A stretch of DNA of 64,000 nucleotides. It comes from Salipiger abyssi (GTDB taxonomy: Bacteria; Pseudomonadota; Alphaproteobacteria; Rhodobacterales; Rhodobacteraceae). Within the stretch, counting starts at the first letter, position 1; each line of letters opens with the position of its first letter. Shown piece by piece: positions 1 through 9,470 of the stretch. The notes beneath the pieces were generated by a model that ran no database searches, had not been told where the DNA came from, and saw only the letters and a list, made by a program, of their open reading frames with translations. Both the position numbers and the translations under genes were made by a program. The stretch covers positions 186,001-250,000 of the forward strand of contig NZ_CP015091.1 in assembly GCF_001975705.1 (NCBI RefSeq), read 5' to 3'.

Positions 1-735
1 GTAATAGCCCCGCACCGAGCGCAGCAGCGCGGGCATCGCGGCGGTCTCGGCCGACCAGTCGCTTTGCAGCGGGTCCGCCACGCCGCGGCGGGCGTAGCGG
101 TCGAAATAGCGTTGCAGCGGCACCAGCGGCGGGTGGGGATGGGTGTAGGAGACGTGCCAGAAACCGGGCCGTGTGGGGTCGCGCCGCTTGATCTGCCGCG
201 CGGCGGTGCGCGTGGTCCAGTTGGTCACATGCAGGTCGTCGTCCAGATGCCAGGTGTTCCAGCCGTATTCGTTGTTGCTCATGCCGTGGGTGAACTGTTC
301 GCCCGGATGGCCTCGGTCGGCGAGGAACATCTCGTAATCGTCGGGTCCGCCGAGATGGCCGCGGCCTTCTTCGGCCAGCAGCGCGTCGTCAAAGCCGATG
401 CGGTCGCGCGGCGGGAAGACATGCAGCTTGCCGATGGCGCCGGTCTGATAGCCGGCGGCGGAAAAGGCCCCCGCCAGCGTCTGCGCCTTTGCGGGCATTC
501 GCAGCGCCGGCTGGAAATCGCGGTCGCCATGTCCGCGCGCAGTCAGGCCCGTCATCATCGAGCGGCGCGAGGGGATGCAGATCGGCGTTTCGGCATAGCA
601 GTTGCGGTAGAGCGTGCCGGAGCGCGCCAGCATGTCGAGCGTCGGGGTCTCGATGTCGGGATGGCCCATGCAGCCCAGCAGATGCGCGGGCCACTGGTCC
701 ACGGTGACAAAAAGCACATGCGGTTGATCGGACAT
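1..735 (-). CDS. Cys-type sulfatase, 3' end beyond window
   Basis: The first 245 codons of a sulfatase read off the left edge of the window. The N-terminus begins MSDQPHVLFVTVDQWP, which carries the metal-binding Asp of alkaline-phosphatase-fold sulfatases. The motif CIPSR, with Cys53, is the C-x-P-x-R site converted to formylglycine. No signal peptide is visible, so it should act in the cytoplasm. GAGGTGG just upstream favours this ATG over an ATG three bases earlier (738). It lies 72 bases after the TTT receptor gene on the same strand, so the two are probably one operon under the divergent LysR regulator. It resembles the sulfatase at 20865-22349 closely (shared runs HVFPPRDRIGFDD and HGMSNNEY). 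The substrate cannot be told from sequence. Confidence 0.9.
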   Translation of the reverse strand, partial: MSDQPHVLFVTVDQWPAHLLGCMGHPDIETPTLDMLARSGTLYRNCYAETPICIPSRRSMMTGLTARGHGDRDFQPALRMPAKAQTLAGAFSAAGYQTGAIGKLHVFPPRDRIGFDDALLAEEGRGHLGGPDDYEMFLADRGHPGEQFTHGMSNNEYGWNTWHLDDDLHVTNWTTRTAARQIKRRDPTRPGFWHVSYTHPHPPLVPLQRYFDRYARRGVADPLQSDWSAETAAMPALLRSVRGYY

Positions 736-807
736 CATCCACCTCGGGTTCGTCGGAAAATTCGTGGAAAAGCGGGCGCCGGGTGGGCCGGCGCCCGTGG
801 ATCGAGA

Positions 808-1785
808 TCAGTCGCGGCTGGCGCCCGACATCTCGACCAGCTTGCCGAGCGTGTCGGCCTGCTCGGTCACAAAGGCGGTGAACTCCTCGGGGCTGCCGCC
901 GACAAGGCCGATGTTCAGGGCGCCGAACCGCTCCTGGATCTCGGGCCGGGCGAGGATTTCGTCCAGCGCGCCATTCACCTTGCCGATGATTTCGGGATCG
1001 GTGCCCTTGGGCGCCATGATGCCGTGCCACGAGGTATAGACCATGTCGACACCCTGTTCCTTCATCGTCGGCACGTCGGGCAGGGCGGCGACCCGCTCTT
1101 CCGAGGTGACCGCCAGCGCACGCAGGGTGCCGTCCTTGATCATCGGCACCAGCGTGCCGTCGATCATCACGCCGACCTCGCCGCTCATCAGCGCGGTGCG
1201 CGCCGGGGCCGAGCCCTGATAAGGGATGTGCAGTGCCTCGATCCCGGCAATGGAGCGGAAGAGCTCAAAGGCCAGGTGCTGTGCGGTGCCGACACCGGCG
1301 GAGGCATAATCGAGATATTCGGGATCGTCCTTGGCCCGCGCGATCAGGTCGGGCAGGTCGGTGACCTCTTCGAGCCGGGGGCCGACGCCCATGACCAGCG
1401 GGATCGAGGTGATCTGGATCACCGGGTCGAAATCTTCCAGCGGTTCGTAAACGAGGTTGTCATAGACATGCGGGTTGATGCCCATGGTGGCGATGTCGCC
1501 CACGACCAGCGTGTAGCCGTCCGCCTCGGCGCGCGAGGCTTCGCCCACGCCCACGGTGCCACCGGCGCCGCCACGGTTCTCGATCACCACGGGCTGGCCC
1601 AGCAGTTCCGAGAGCGGTTCTGCCAGGGTGCGCGCGATGAGGTCGGTGTTGCCGCCCGGCGGGTAGGGCACGATGATGTTGATGGGGTTCTGCGGCCAGC
1701 CGTCCTGGGCCAGCGCGGGCGCTGCGGTCAGGCCGAGCGCGGCGGCGCCTGCCAGCATGAGGGCACGGCGGGTGATGGTGAACAT
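808..1785 (-). CDS. TTT-family solute receptor (TctC/Bug type)
   Basis: A 325-residue periplasmic binding protein of the tripartite tricarboxylate transporter family. A signal peptide with a twin-arginine-like start (TRRALMLAG) ends near APALAQ, and the mature protein has the family's INIIVPYPPGG segment near its N-terminus. AGGAGGA lies 11 bases before the chosen ATG; the frame stays open further upstream but has no ribosome site there. No TctA or TctB genes are beside it, so it either uses the membrane pair at 6400-8383 or partners outside the window. It is the first gene of an operon with the sulfatase that follows, and diverges from a LysR gene, which suggests that it imports the sulfatase substrate. 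Confidence 0.9.
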   Translation of the reverse strand: MFTITRRALMLAGAAALGLTAAPALAQDGWPQNPINIIVPYPPGGNTDLIARTLAEPLSELLGQPVVIENRGGAGGTVGVGEASRAEADGYTLVVGDIATMGINPHVYDNLVYEPLEDFDPVIQITSIPLVMGVGPRLEEVTDLPDLIARAKDDPEYLDYASAGVGTAQHLAFELFRSIAGIEALHIPYQGSAPARTALMSGEVGVMIDGTLVPMIKDGTLRALAVTSEERVAALPDVPTMKEQGVDMVYTSWHGIMAPKGTDPEIIGKVNGALDEILARPEIQERFGALNIGLVGGSPEEFTAFVTEQADTLGKLVEMSGASRD

Positions 1786-1877
1786 GTGTTGCAAGAGTTC
1801 CTCCTCCTTCTGTCGATGGATCCTGAGCGCGGCCCGGATCGGACTGATAAGTGTTGCCATAGGTGCATAATTAAGAA

Positions 1878-1892
1878 ATAAGTGATGCTTAT
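1878..1892. promoter_or_regulatory. LysR-type T-N11-A dyad
   Basis: ATAAG-N5-CTTAT is a perfect 5-base dyad whose inner bases also fit the LysR consensus T-N11-A. It lies in the divergent gap between the TTT receptor and the LysR gene, 17 bases before the LysR start. It is the natural autoregulatory site; binding is inferred. Confidence 0.5.
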
Positions 1893-1909
1893 CATTCTTC
1901 GGGGGCAAG

Positions 1910-2797
1910 ATGGACACGGGACAGATGCGGGCGATCGTCGTTCTCGCCGAAGAACTGCATTTTGCCCGCGCCGCGCGCAAGCTCGGCATCAGCCAGCCGG
2001 CGCTGTCGCAAAAGATCCAGAAGGTCGAAACCGAGATCGGCATGACGCTCTTCGACCGGGGCCAGCGGCATGTGGTGCTGACGCCTGCGGGCACCGCGCT
2101 GGTGGGCGATCTTCCCGAGCTGCTGACCCGCATCGACACTGTGCTGGCCCGCGCGGGCCGCATCGCGCGGGGCGACGAGGGATTTCTGCGCGTGGGCTTT
2201 GTCGAGAATGCGAGTTTTCACCTTGTCCCTCATGTGATTACCCGGCTGCGGCGGCGCTTTCCCAATGCGCAGATCGAGCTGGTCGAGATGATCTCCCCCG
2301 ACATTCCCGATGCGCTGGTGCGGGGGGATATCGACGTGGCGCTGACCCGGCCGTTGCCCACCGACACGCTGCGGGTGCATGAGGTGATGCGCGAACGCTA
2401 TTTCGTCGCGCTGTCCGATGGCGACCCGCTGGTACGGCAGGACACGGTGCCGGTGCGCGCGCTTGGCGGCATGACCTTTATCGCCGCCGCCGGGCGCAAG
2501 TCGAACTACCTGCGCGGCCAGTTCGCGGCGTTGTTCGAGCGGCACGGATTTCACCTCGGCATCGGGCAGGAGGTCAACCAGCTGCCGGCGATCATCGCGC
2601 TGGTGGCGGCGGGGGGCGGGTTCACGATTCTGCCGCGCTCGGCCACCGGCCTGTCGATTCCCGGTGTCTGCTACCGCCCGATTCGCGATGAAGACGCGCC
2701 GGAAGCGGTGCTGCACGCGTGCAGCCGCGAGCATGACACCAACGCGCTGGTGCAGGCTTTCTTCGCCTTCGCACTGGAGCTGCGCAACCGGGGTTAG
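1910..2797 (+). CDS. LysR-family transcriptional regulator
   Basis: A 295-residue LysR regulator. The N-terminal winged helix-turn-helix contains [20 protein letters not shown] (about residues 17-36), and the rest is the usual effector-binding domain. A G-rich stretch ends about five bases before the ATG. It is divergent from the TTT receptor/sulfatase operon, with a T-N11-A dyad between them, so it most likely controls uptake and desulfation of an unknown ligand. Its stop overlaps the stop of the convergent GntR gene by four bases. Confidence 0.92.
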   Translation: MDTGQMRAIVVLAEELHFARAARKLGISQPALSQKIQKVETEIGMTLFDRGQRHVVLTPAGTALVGDLPELLTRIDTVLARAGRIARGDEGFLRVGFVENASFHLVPHVITRLRRRFPNAQIELVEMISPDIPDALVRGDIDVALTRPLPTDTLRVHEVMRERYFVALSDGDPLVRQDTVPVRALGGMTFIAAAGRKSNYLRGQFAALFERHGFHLGIGQEVNQLPAIIALVAAGGGFTILPRSATGLSIPGVCYRPIRDEDAPEAVLHACSREHDTNALVQAFFAFALELRNRG

Positions 2798-3498
2798 GTC
2801 ACGCCCGCCCGCACCAGCGCGGCAATGGCGCTGTCGAAATGCTCGGTCATTACGTGTTCGGCCTGCACGCTGTCGCGGGCGGCGATGGCGGCGGCAAGGC
2901 GAGCATGGCAGTGAAGGTTCTCCAGCCGGTTTTCGCGAGAGGCACGCGCCTGCCAGCCGATCTCCCAGATACGCCGTGTGATGGCGCCGTAGCTTTCGAT
3001 GAGCAGCGCAAAGAGCGCATTGCCCGAGGCGGCGCCGATCTCGGTATGCAGGGCCACATCCAGCTCCCGGATCTCGTCCGGGTCGCCATCGATTCCGGCC
3101 AGCATGGCGTCGGCGATCTCGGTCATGCGCCGCGCCTGCGCCTCGCTCCGGCGCAACGCGGCGAGCGCCGCGGCGCGAATCTCAAGCGTGCGGCGCACAT
3201 CCATCATCTGTTGCAGCGTCAGTTCGCCGGTATAGGCGGCGTGATCCAGCAGTGTGGCCATGGCGGTGGGGCTGACCCCGGCGACGCGGGCGCGGCGGCC
3301 ATTGCCGACTTCGACCACGCCAAGCGCGGCGAGCGCCCGCATCGCCTCGCGCACCACGTTGCGCGACACGCCCAGCCCGGAGGCGATGGTCTGCTCGGCG
3401 GGCATCGCGTCGCCCACCTTCAGGCCTTCATCGCGGATCATCCGGCGCAGGTCTTGCATCACCTGATCGACCCGCCCGGGCTTTTTCTCATCGGTCAT
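2794..3498 (-). CDS. GntR-family (FadR subfamily) regulator
   Basis: A 234-residue regulator. The N-terminal GntR winged helix includes [20 protein letters not shown] (about residues 33-52), followed by an all-helical FCD ligand domain. It begins [13 protein letters not shown]. It diverges from the dehydratase/kinase operon at 3628, so it probably senses a sugar acid or its keto-deoxy product. The frame stays open for a long way upstream, but that part lies over the coding strand of the dehydratase and is not real. Confidence 0.88.
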   Translation of the reverse strand: MTDEKKPGRVDQVMQDLRRMIRDEGLKVGDAMPAEQTIASGLGVSRNVVREAMRALAALGVVEVGNGRRARVAGVSPTAMATLLDHAAYTGELTLQQMMDVRRTLEIRAAALAALRRSEAQARRMTEIADAMLAGIDGDPDEIRELDVALHTEIGAASGNALFALLIESYGAITRRIWEIGWQARASRENRLENLHCHARLAAAIAARDSVQAEHVMTEHFDSAIAALVRAGVT

Positions 3499-3627
3499 CG
3501 GCAAACCTATCCTACAATTCCTTGCATTCTGATGGTCCAAAATGCCAATACTGCCGCAACAGAGTTTGCCCCGCGACCGGCCCGGCTGCAACCGCCGACC
3601 GGCGCCGCCCCTCAGGAGGTGCCTAAG

Positions 3628-5421
3628 ATGACCGCCAAGATCCGCCCGCAGGACCTGCGTTCCGCCAAATGGTTCAACAACCCCGACGATCCGGAGATGA
3701 CGGCGCTCTATCTGGAACGCTATCTCAATTACGGGCTGACGCGCGAAGAGCTTCAGGGCGGCAAGCCGATCATCGGCATTGCCCAGACCGGCAGCGATCT
3801 GTCGCCCTGCAACCGCCACCATATCGAGTTGGCCAAGCGGGTGCGCGACGGCATCATCGCCGCCGGCGGCATCCCGATGGAGATCCCGGTGCATCCGATT
3901 CAGGAGACCGGCAAGCGCCCCACGGCGAGCCTTGACCGCAACCTCGCCTATCTCGGGCTGGTCGAGGCGCTGCACGGCTATCCGATCGACGGGGTGGTGC
4001 TGACCATCGGCTGCGACAAGACCACGCCGGCACTGCTGATGGCGGCGGCGACGGTGAACATTCCCGCCATCGCCTTTTCCGTCGGGCCGATGCTGAACGG
4101 CTGGTTCAATGGCGAGCGCGCCGGATCGGGCAGCGTGATCTGGAAGGCGCGCGAACAGCACGCGGCGGGCGAAATCGACGATGACGGGTTCTTCGACCTC
4201 GTGGCCTCCTCGGCACCGTCGGTGGGCTATTGCAACACGATGGGCACCGCCTCGACGATGAACTCGCTGGCCGAGATCCTGGGGATGCAGCTGCCCGGCT
4301 CCGCCGCGATCCCGGCGCCCTATCGCGAGCGCGGGCAGATGGCGCGGGCCACCGGCGCGCGCATCGTCGAGATGGTGTGGGAGGATCTGCGCCCGCTCGA
4401 CATCCTCACACGTGCGGCCTTCGAGAACGCCATTGTCGGCTGTTCGGCGCTTGGCGGATCCACCAATGCGCCGATCCATATCAATGCGATTGCCGCCCAT
4501 GCGGGGGTGACGCTCGAGAATGACGACTGGCAGCGGCTGGGCCACAAGGTGCCGCTGCTGGCCAATATGCAGCCCGCCGGGATCTATCTGGGCGAGGATT
4601 TCCAGCGTGCGGGCGGCGTGCCCGCGATTCTGGGCGAGCTGATCGAGGCCGGTCTGCTGCCGCATCCGCAGGCGGGCACTGTCGCGGGCCAGCCGCTTTC
4701 GGCGGGGGCCATCCGCAGCCACGAGCCCGAGGTGGTGCGCCCGGTCGATGGCGCGCTGCTGGCGCATGCGGGGTTCATGAACCTCAAGGGCAATCTCTTT
4801 GACAGCGCGATCATGAAGACCTCGGTGATTTCCGAGGATTTCCGCGCCCGCTACCTGTCCAACCCCGACGACCCCGAGGCCTTCGAAGGCACGGTCTTCG
4901 TCTTCGACGGGCCGGAGCATTTCCACGCAACCATCGACGACCCGGCATTGGCGGTCGGGCCGGACGCGGTGCTGGTGATGCGCGGGGCGGGGCCGCTGGG
5001 CTATCCCGGCGCGGCGGAGGTGGTGAACATGCGCCCGCCCGCCTATCTGCTGAAACAGGGCGTGCAGGCGCTGCCTTGTATCGGCGACGGGCGGCAATCG
5101 GGCACCTCCGGGTCTGCTTCGATCCTCAATGCCTCGCCCGAGGCGGCGGCTGGCGGCAATCTGGCGCTTTTGCGCAATGGCGACCGCATCCGCGTGGATC
5201 TGCGCAAGGCGCGGGTCGATGTGAAGCTGACCGAGGCAGAGCTGGCCGAGCGTCGTGCGGCGCTGGAGGCGGAGGGCGGCTATGCCGTGCCGGAAAGCCA
5301 GACGCCGTGGCAGGCGATGTTCCGCGCCGGTGTGGCGCAGCTCTGCGACGGCATGGTGCTGAAGGGCGCGCCGGAGTTCCGCGATATCGCGCGCAAGCAT
5401 ATGCCGCGCAACAATCACTGA
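3628..5421 (+). CDS. IlvD/Edd-family sugar-acid dehydratase
   Basis: A 597-residue dehydratase of the IlvD/Edd family, which uses an Fe-S cluster and Mg to dehydrate dihydroxy or sugar acids to 2-keto-3-deoxy acids. Conserved cysteines occur at Cys61 ([11 protein letters not shown]), Cys129 ([10 protein letters not shown]) and Cys202 ([10 protein letters not shown]), the pattern expected for cluster binding. AGGAGG ten bases upstream fixes the ATG although the frame is open further back. A keto-deoxy-sugar kinase gene follows after 12 bases, so the likely role is conversion of an aldonic acid such as xylonate, arabinonate or gluconate to its 2-keto-3-deoxy form. The exact sugar is not determinable; biosynthetic IlvD is less likely in this context. 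Confidence 0.92.
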   Translation: MTAKIRPQDLRSAKWFNNPDDPEMTALYLERYLNYGLTREELQGGKPIIGIAQTGSDLSPCNRHHIELAKRVRDGIIAAGGIPMEIPVHPIQETGKRPTASLDRNLAYLGLVEALHGYPIDGVVLTIGCDKTTPALLMAAATVNIPAIAFSVGPMLNGWFNGERAGSGSVIWKAREQHAAGEIDDDGFFDLVASSAPSVGYCNTMGTASTMNSLAEILGMQLPGSAAIPAPYRERGQMARATGARIVEMVWEDLRPLDILTRAAFENAIVGCSALGGSTNAPIHINAIAAHAGVTLENDDWQRLGHKVPLLANMQPAGIYLGEDFQRAGGVPAILGELIEAGLLPHPQAGTVAGQPLSAGAIRSHEPEVVRPVDGALLAHAGFMNLKGNLFDSAIMKTSVISEDFRARYLSNPDDPEAFEGTVFVFDGPEHFHATIDDPALAVGPDAVLVMRGAGPLGYPGAAEVVNMRPPAYLLKQGVQALPCIGDGRQSGTSGSASILNASPEAAAGGNLALLRNGDRIRVDLRKARVDVKLTEAELAERRAALEAEGGYAVPESQTPWQAMFRAGVAQLCDGMVLKGAPEFRDIARKHMPRNNH

Positions 5422-5433
5422 GGAGGCGACACA

Positions 5434-6342
5434 ATGCCAAGGCTGCTATCCGTGGGCGAGGCCCTTGTCGAACTGGCGCCCTCGGGCGAGCCGGGGCTGT
5501 TTCGCGCAGGCCATGCGGGCGACACGCTGAACACTGCCTGGTATGCCCGCGCCATGCTGCCGTCCGGCTGGCAGGTGGCCTATTACACCGGGGTCGGGGC
5601 GGACGAGCCTTCGGCGGGGCTGCGGGCGCTGCTGGAGGGGGCGGGGATCGAGGCCGATCGGCTCTTCACCCATCCCAAACGCACGCTGGGGCTTTATATG
5701 ATCGCCCTGAAGGATGGCGAGCGCAGCTTTACCTATTGGCGCGACAGTTCTGCCGCGCGCACATTGGCTGAGGATCCGGCGCGGCTGGCGGCGGCCTTGG
5801 AGGGCTGCGACGTGATCCACCTTTCGGGCATCACCGTCGCGATCCTGCCACAGGAGGATCGCGACCGGTTGCACGCGGCGCTTGCGGCGCTGCCCGATAC
5901 GGTGAAGGTGGTCTTCGACCCGAACCTGCGTCCGCGTCTCTGGGAAGACAGCGAGACCATGTGCCGCGAGGTGACGCGCTTTGCCGCGCTGGCGGGCATC
6001 GCATTGCCCAGTTTCGATGACGAGGCGGCGCATTTCGGCGATGCCGATCCGGAGGCGACGCTGGCCCGCTATACGGCGCTCGGCTGTGCCGAGGTGGTGG
6101 TGAAGAACGGCGCGGGGCCGGTGCATGTCGTGGCGGAGGGCGCGCGCTTCACCCGCACGCCCGAGGCGGTGGCACGCCCGATCGACACCACCGGTGCCGG
6201 GGACAGTTTCAACGGCGGCTATCTGGCGGCGCGGCTGACGGGGAGCGATGCGCAAGAGGCGGTAGCGCAGGCCCAGGCGCTGGCGCGGAAGGTCGTCGGC
6301 TGGCGCGGGGCGCTGATTCCGTTCGACCGGCTTGCCGGTTGA
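5434..6342 (+). CDS. PfkB-family kinase, probable 2-keto-3-deoxygluconate kinase
   Basis: A 302-residue ribokinase/PfkB-fold kinase. The C-terminal signature DTTGAGDSFNGGYL carries the catalytic Asp257 and the anion hole, and the N-terminus MPRLLSVGEALVELAP is typical of KdgK-like proteins. GAGGAGG precedes the ATG. The gene is the second in an operon with the sugar-acid dehydratase, and the pair gives a short pathway: sugar acid to 2-keto-3-deoxy acid to its phosphate, which an aldolase would then split. No aldolase gene is in the window. A terminator follows. Confidence 0.88.
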   Translation: MPRLLSVGEALVELAPSGEPGLFRAGHAGDTLNTAWYARAMLPSGWQVAYYTGVGADEPSAGLRALLEGAGIEADRLFTHPKRTLGLYMIALKDGERSFTYWRDSSAARTLAEDPARLAAALEGCDVIHLSGITVAILPQEDRDRLHAALAALPDTVKVVFDPNLRPRLWEDSETMCREVTRFAALAGIALPSFDDEAAHFGDADPEATLARYTALGCAEVVVKNGAGPVHVVAEGARFTRTPEAVARPIDTTGAGDSFNGGYLAARLTGSDAQEAVAQAQALARKVVGWRGALIPFDRLAG

Positions 6343-6353
6343 GGGATATGAAC

Positions 6354-6382
6354 GGGCCGGCGCGGATCTTCCGCCCCGGCCC
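6354..6382. terminator. Bidirectional hairpin between convergent genes
   Basis: GGGCCGG pairs with CCGGCCC and an inner GCGGA pairs with TCCGC. It lies between the kinase gene (plus strand) and tctA (minus strand). There is no long T run on either side. Confidence 0.5.
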
Positions 6383-6399
6383 TTGTCCATGCAGCCGCC

Positions 6400-7884
6400 T
6401 CAGCTCCGTTTGCGCGGGCGTACCGTGGTGATCGTCACATAGACCAACATCACCGCCGCGATGGCGAGGATCGTCGCGCTGATAGGGCGTTCGAGAAAGA
6501 TCATCGGCCCGTCGCGCGACAGCAGCAGCGCCCGGCGGAAATTGTTCTCCAGCACCGGCCCGAGGATCATGCCGATGATGATCGGCGCCAGCGGGTAATG
6601 CGCCTTGCGCAGCACATAGCCGATGCCGCCAAAGGCCAGCATCACCCAAAGATCGAAGACCGAGTTCTGCAACGCATAGGTGCCCATCGTCGAGAGCAGC
6701 AGCACCAGCGGCAGCAGCCAGGCCTTGGGCACTTTCAGCACCGTGCCAAAGAACGGCACCAGCACGATGCCCAGCACGATCAACACCACATTGCTGGCGA
6801 GATAGGCGAGAAAGATCCCGCCCGCCACATCGGCGTGGTACTGGAAGAGCTCGGGGCCGGGGAAGAAGCCCAGCAGGAACAGCGCCCCCAGCAGCACCGC
6901 GGTCGAGGCGTCGCCCGGAATGCCCAGCGACAGCGTCGGGATCAGAGCGCCGCCGCAGGTGCCATTGTTGGCCGCTTCGGTGGCGACGACCCCGCCCTCG
7001 GCGCCTTCGCCATAGGCTTCCTCTTCCGAGGCCAGGCGCCTGGCCACGGCGTAGGAGACAAAGGCGCTGACATCGCCGCCGGCGCCGGGAATGGCGCCAA
7101 GCCCGGTGCCCAGCAGCGCCGAGCGCACCACGTTCCAGCGGTGATTGACGATCAGGCGGAAAGCGCGGAACGAGATGCGCAGCTTCTGGATCTGCGGGCG
7201 GTCGCGGAAATTGCCGCCCTCGATCTGCACGAAAAGCTCCGACAGCGCGAAAAGCCCCACCACCACCGCCACGAGGTTCGGACCCGAGGTCAGGTTGATC
7301 GTGCCGAAGGTGTAGCGATAGGCTTGGGTGAACTCATCGGTGCCCACCGTCGCCACCGCCAGCCCGAGCCCGCCCGCCAGCATGCCCTTGATGGCCGAGC
7401 CTTCGGAGACCACGGCGATGGTCAGCAGACCGAGCAGCGCCATGGCGGCATATTCCGGCGGCGCGAAATTCAGCGCGAAATCGGCCAGAACCGGCGAGAA
7501 GAAAATCAGCACGATACCCGCGACCAGCCCGCCCAGCGAGGAGGCGGTGATCGAGAGGCCAATCGCGTCCTGGCTGCGGCCCTTCTGTGCCAGCGGGTAG
7601 CCGTCAAAGAGCGTCGCGGCGGCCAGCGGTGTGCCGGGAATGCGCAGCAGAATGGCCGAGATCGAGCCCCCGGCGGAGCCGCCGACATAGACCGCGATCA
7701 GCATCGCCATGGCGGGGATCGGCTCGAGATGGAACGCCACGGGCAGCAGCAGCACGATCCCCATCAGCGGCCCGAGCCCGGGCAGCACGCCGATGACGAG
7801 CCCGCCGATGATGCCCAGCACCGTCAGCAGCACCGAGGCGGGAGAGAAATAGAGGGGCGCGCCCTCAAGCAGCAGGTCGAACAC
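6400..7884 (-). CDS. tctA: TTT transporter large permease TctA
   Basis: A 494-residue, strongly hydrophobic protein with about a dozen membrane spans and the TctA glycine-rich motifs IGVLPGLGPLMGIVLLLP (about residues 33-50) and PGTPLAAATLFDGYPLA. The second half repeats the pattern with GAIPGAGGDVSAFVSY. It is the large membrane subunit that moves the solute with an ion gradient. It is last in a minus-strand operon: sulfatase, tctC, tctB, tctA. The gap to tctB is only 10 bases. Confidence 0.95.
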   Translation of the reverse strand: MFDLLLEGAPLYFSPASVLLTVLGIIGGLVIGVLPGLGPLMGIVLLLPVAFHLEPIPAMAMLIAVYVGGSAGGSISAILLRIPGTPLAAATLFDGYPLAQKGRSQDAIGLSITASSLGGLVAGIVLIFFSPVLADFALNFAPPEYAAMALLGLLTIAVVSEGSAIKGMLAGGLGLAVATVGTDEFTQAYRYTFGTINLTSGPNLVAVVVGLFALSELFVQIEGGNFRDRPQIQKLRISFRAFRLIVNHRWNVVRSALLGTGLGAIPGAGGDVSAFVSYAVARRLASEEEAYGEGAEGGVVATEAANNGTCGGALIPTLSLGIPGDASTAVLLGALFLLGFFPGPELFQYHADVAGGIFLAYLASNVVLIVLGIVLVPFFGTVLKVPKAWLLPLVLLLSTMGTYALQNSVFDLWVMLAFGGIGYVLRKAHYPLAPIIIGMILGPVLENNFRRALLLSRDGPMIFLERPISATILAIAAVMLVYVTITTVRPRKRS

Positions 7885-7894
7885 GGGACGCGGC

Positions 7895-8383
7895 CTATCC
7901 GAACAGGGTGAAGTTGAAGATGCCGAGCGGCAGGACCACGTTCAGCAGTCCTTCGAACACGGCGGCCACGATCAGCGTGGCGGCGACGGCGCCTGCCAGC
8001 GAAGCGATGGGGCCGAGGCCGAGCATCGCAAAGAGCAGCGTCAGCAGGACCGGCGTCGCGATGTAATAACCCAGCCAGCCGAGGCACAGCAGATAGGCCA
8101 CGAAAAGCACGGTCGCGATCAGGGCAAGCCGCGTGGTCGGCGTTGGGTCGAGCGGCGAGTGCTGCGAGATCCGCCCGGCGAGGATGCGCAGCGCGTTGAT
8201 CGCGGTCAGCCCAAGCAGGATCCAGGCGATGATCGCGGGATAGGCGGCAGCGTTGGACATCGGCCCGCCCGAGGCCACGCTCTGCTCGGTCAGGGAGGTC
8301 GCGTTCTGCCAGAAGATCAGCAGCGGCACCGCGCCGATCAGCAGCCAGGCAAGCCAGTCATAGGCATGTTCACGCAGTTTCAT
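7895..8383 (-). CDS. tctB: TTT transporter small permease TctB
   Basis: A 162-residue protein with four predicted membrane spans, the size and layout of TctB, the poorly conserved small subunit of TTT carriers. The start MKLREHAYDW is preceded by a modest GGAAGA site. It sits between tctC and tctA, which is what identifies it. Confidence 0.9.
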   Translation of the reverse strand: MKLREHAYDWLAWLLIGAVPLLIFWQNATSLTEQSVASGGPMSNAAAYPAIIAWILLGLTAINALRILAGRISQHSPLDPTPTTRLALIATVLFVAYLLCLGWLGYYIATPVLLTLLFAMLGLGPIASLAGAVAATLIVAAVFEGLLNVVLPLGIFNFTLFG

Positions 8384-8466
8384 GTTGGTTGGTCTTCCGG
8401 TTGCGGCGAAAGCAGGACGGGCGGCCGCTGTAGCGTGCCGCCCGAACGCCTGTGCAAAGCGTCGGG

Positions 8467-9456
8467 TCAGAGCCCGTTCAGCTTCTCGGTTTCCCACTCG
8501 ATGGCTTTCTGGCCGTGCTCCAGCTCGCCGGCGACGGCGCCGACGATTTCCTCGTACTGATCGGGCGAAAAGCCGGTCGGCACATAGCCCATATCCAGCA
8601 GACGCTGGCGCACGTCGTCGCGGTTCAGCGCCGCTTCCATGGCGTTGCGCAGGGTGGTCACGACATCCTCGGGCGTGTCCTTGCGCACGAGCCACCAGTT
8701 CCAGCCCGAGGGGCTGAGATTGGCCATGCCGATGTCGATGTCGAACGCGCCGACCAGCGGCGCGCCGCCATAGGTGGCCGAGGCATCCTCCATGTCGGAC
8801 AGCACCGCCAGCACCTTCATGTCGGCCTTGTTGACATTATAGACGCCGGGATTGGTGACCATGAAATCGAGGATGCCGCCGCGCATGTCGCGCACGGCCA
8901 CGTCGATTTCGGGGTAAGGGACCAGCTGCGCGACGGTGTCGGTGGCCATCAGCGTCGCGGCGCCGACCATATGCGGGATGCCGCCCGCCACGCCGGGAGA
9001 GTAGCGCAGATCGCCGGGGTTCTCTTTCATATAGGCAATGAGGTCAGAGAGATCGTCGAACCGATCATCATCGGCGCGCACGGCGATGGCAAAGCTGTTC
9101 GAGGTGGCCGACCAGAGCGGGGTGAAGTCCTGATAGGTCCAGTCGGCATTGCCCTTCATCGGCTGGATGACCAGCGGCGCGACATAGCCGTCGAAGAGCG
9201 TATAGCCGTCGGCATCGCGCGACAGCGCGGTCTCGAAGGCCTTCACGCCGCCCGCGCCGGGGGTCGAGACCACCGAGATGTTCACGCCCAGCTCGTCGCC
9301 CATGGCGTCGGCGATCACCTGGCTGGCTGCCATGGTGGCGCCGGGCGCCCAGGGGTAGATGCTTTCGATATTGCGCTCGGGGAAGTCTGCCAGCGCGGGG
9401 CCGGCCAGCGCGGCGAGCCCGAGGGCCGCCGCGACGAGGCGAGATGTCAGTGTCAT
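8467..9456 (-). CDS. tctC: TTT transporter solute receptor TctC
   Basis: A 329-residue receptor. A signal peptide starting MTLTSRLVAAALG ends at ALA before Asp-Phe, and the mature domain is of the Bug type (IESIYPWAPGA; RDADGYTLFDGYV). GGGAGGA lies close upstream of this ATG, which is why it is preferred over an ATG six codons earlier. It follows a sulfatase by 14 bases and precedes tctB and tctA, so a complete carrier is made together with a sulfatase. It shows only family-level likeness to the receptor at 808-1785, so the two probably bind different solutes. Confidence 0.93.
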   Translation of the reverse strand: MTLTSRLVAAALGLAALAGPALADFPERNIESIYPWAPGATMAASQVIADAMGDELGVNISVVSTPGAGGVKAFETALSRDADGYTLFDGYVAPLVIQPMKGNADWTYQDFTPLWSATSNSFAIAVRADDDRFDDLSDLIAYMKENPGDLRYSPGVAGGIPHMVGAATLMATDTVAQLVPYPEIDVAVRDMRGGILDFMVTNPGVYNVNKADMKVLAVLSDMEDASATYGGAPLVGAFDIDIGMANLSPSGWNWWLVRKDTPEDVVTTLRNAMEAALNRDDVRQRLLDMGYVPTGFSPDQYEEIVGAVAGELEHGQKAIEWETEKLNGL

Positions 9457-9470
9457 GATGTTCCTCCCAA

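Noticed and set aside
64..1881. 605-codon open frame on the plus strand
   Set aside because: It runs antisense to the sulfatase and TTT receptor genes, has no known domain and is rich in Arg, Ala, Gly and His, as expected of a shadow frame in GC-rich DNA.
2794..5418. 874-codon minus-strand frame fusing the GntR regulator to a long N-terminal part
   Set aside because: The extra part is antisense to the dehydratase gene; only the last 234 codons form a recognisable protein with its own start.
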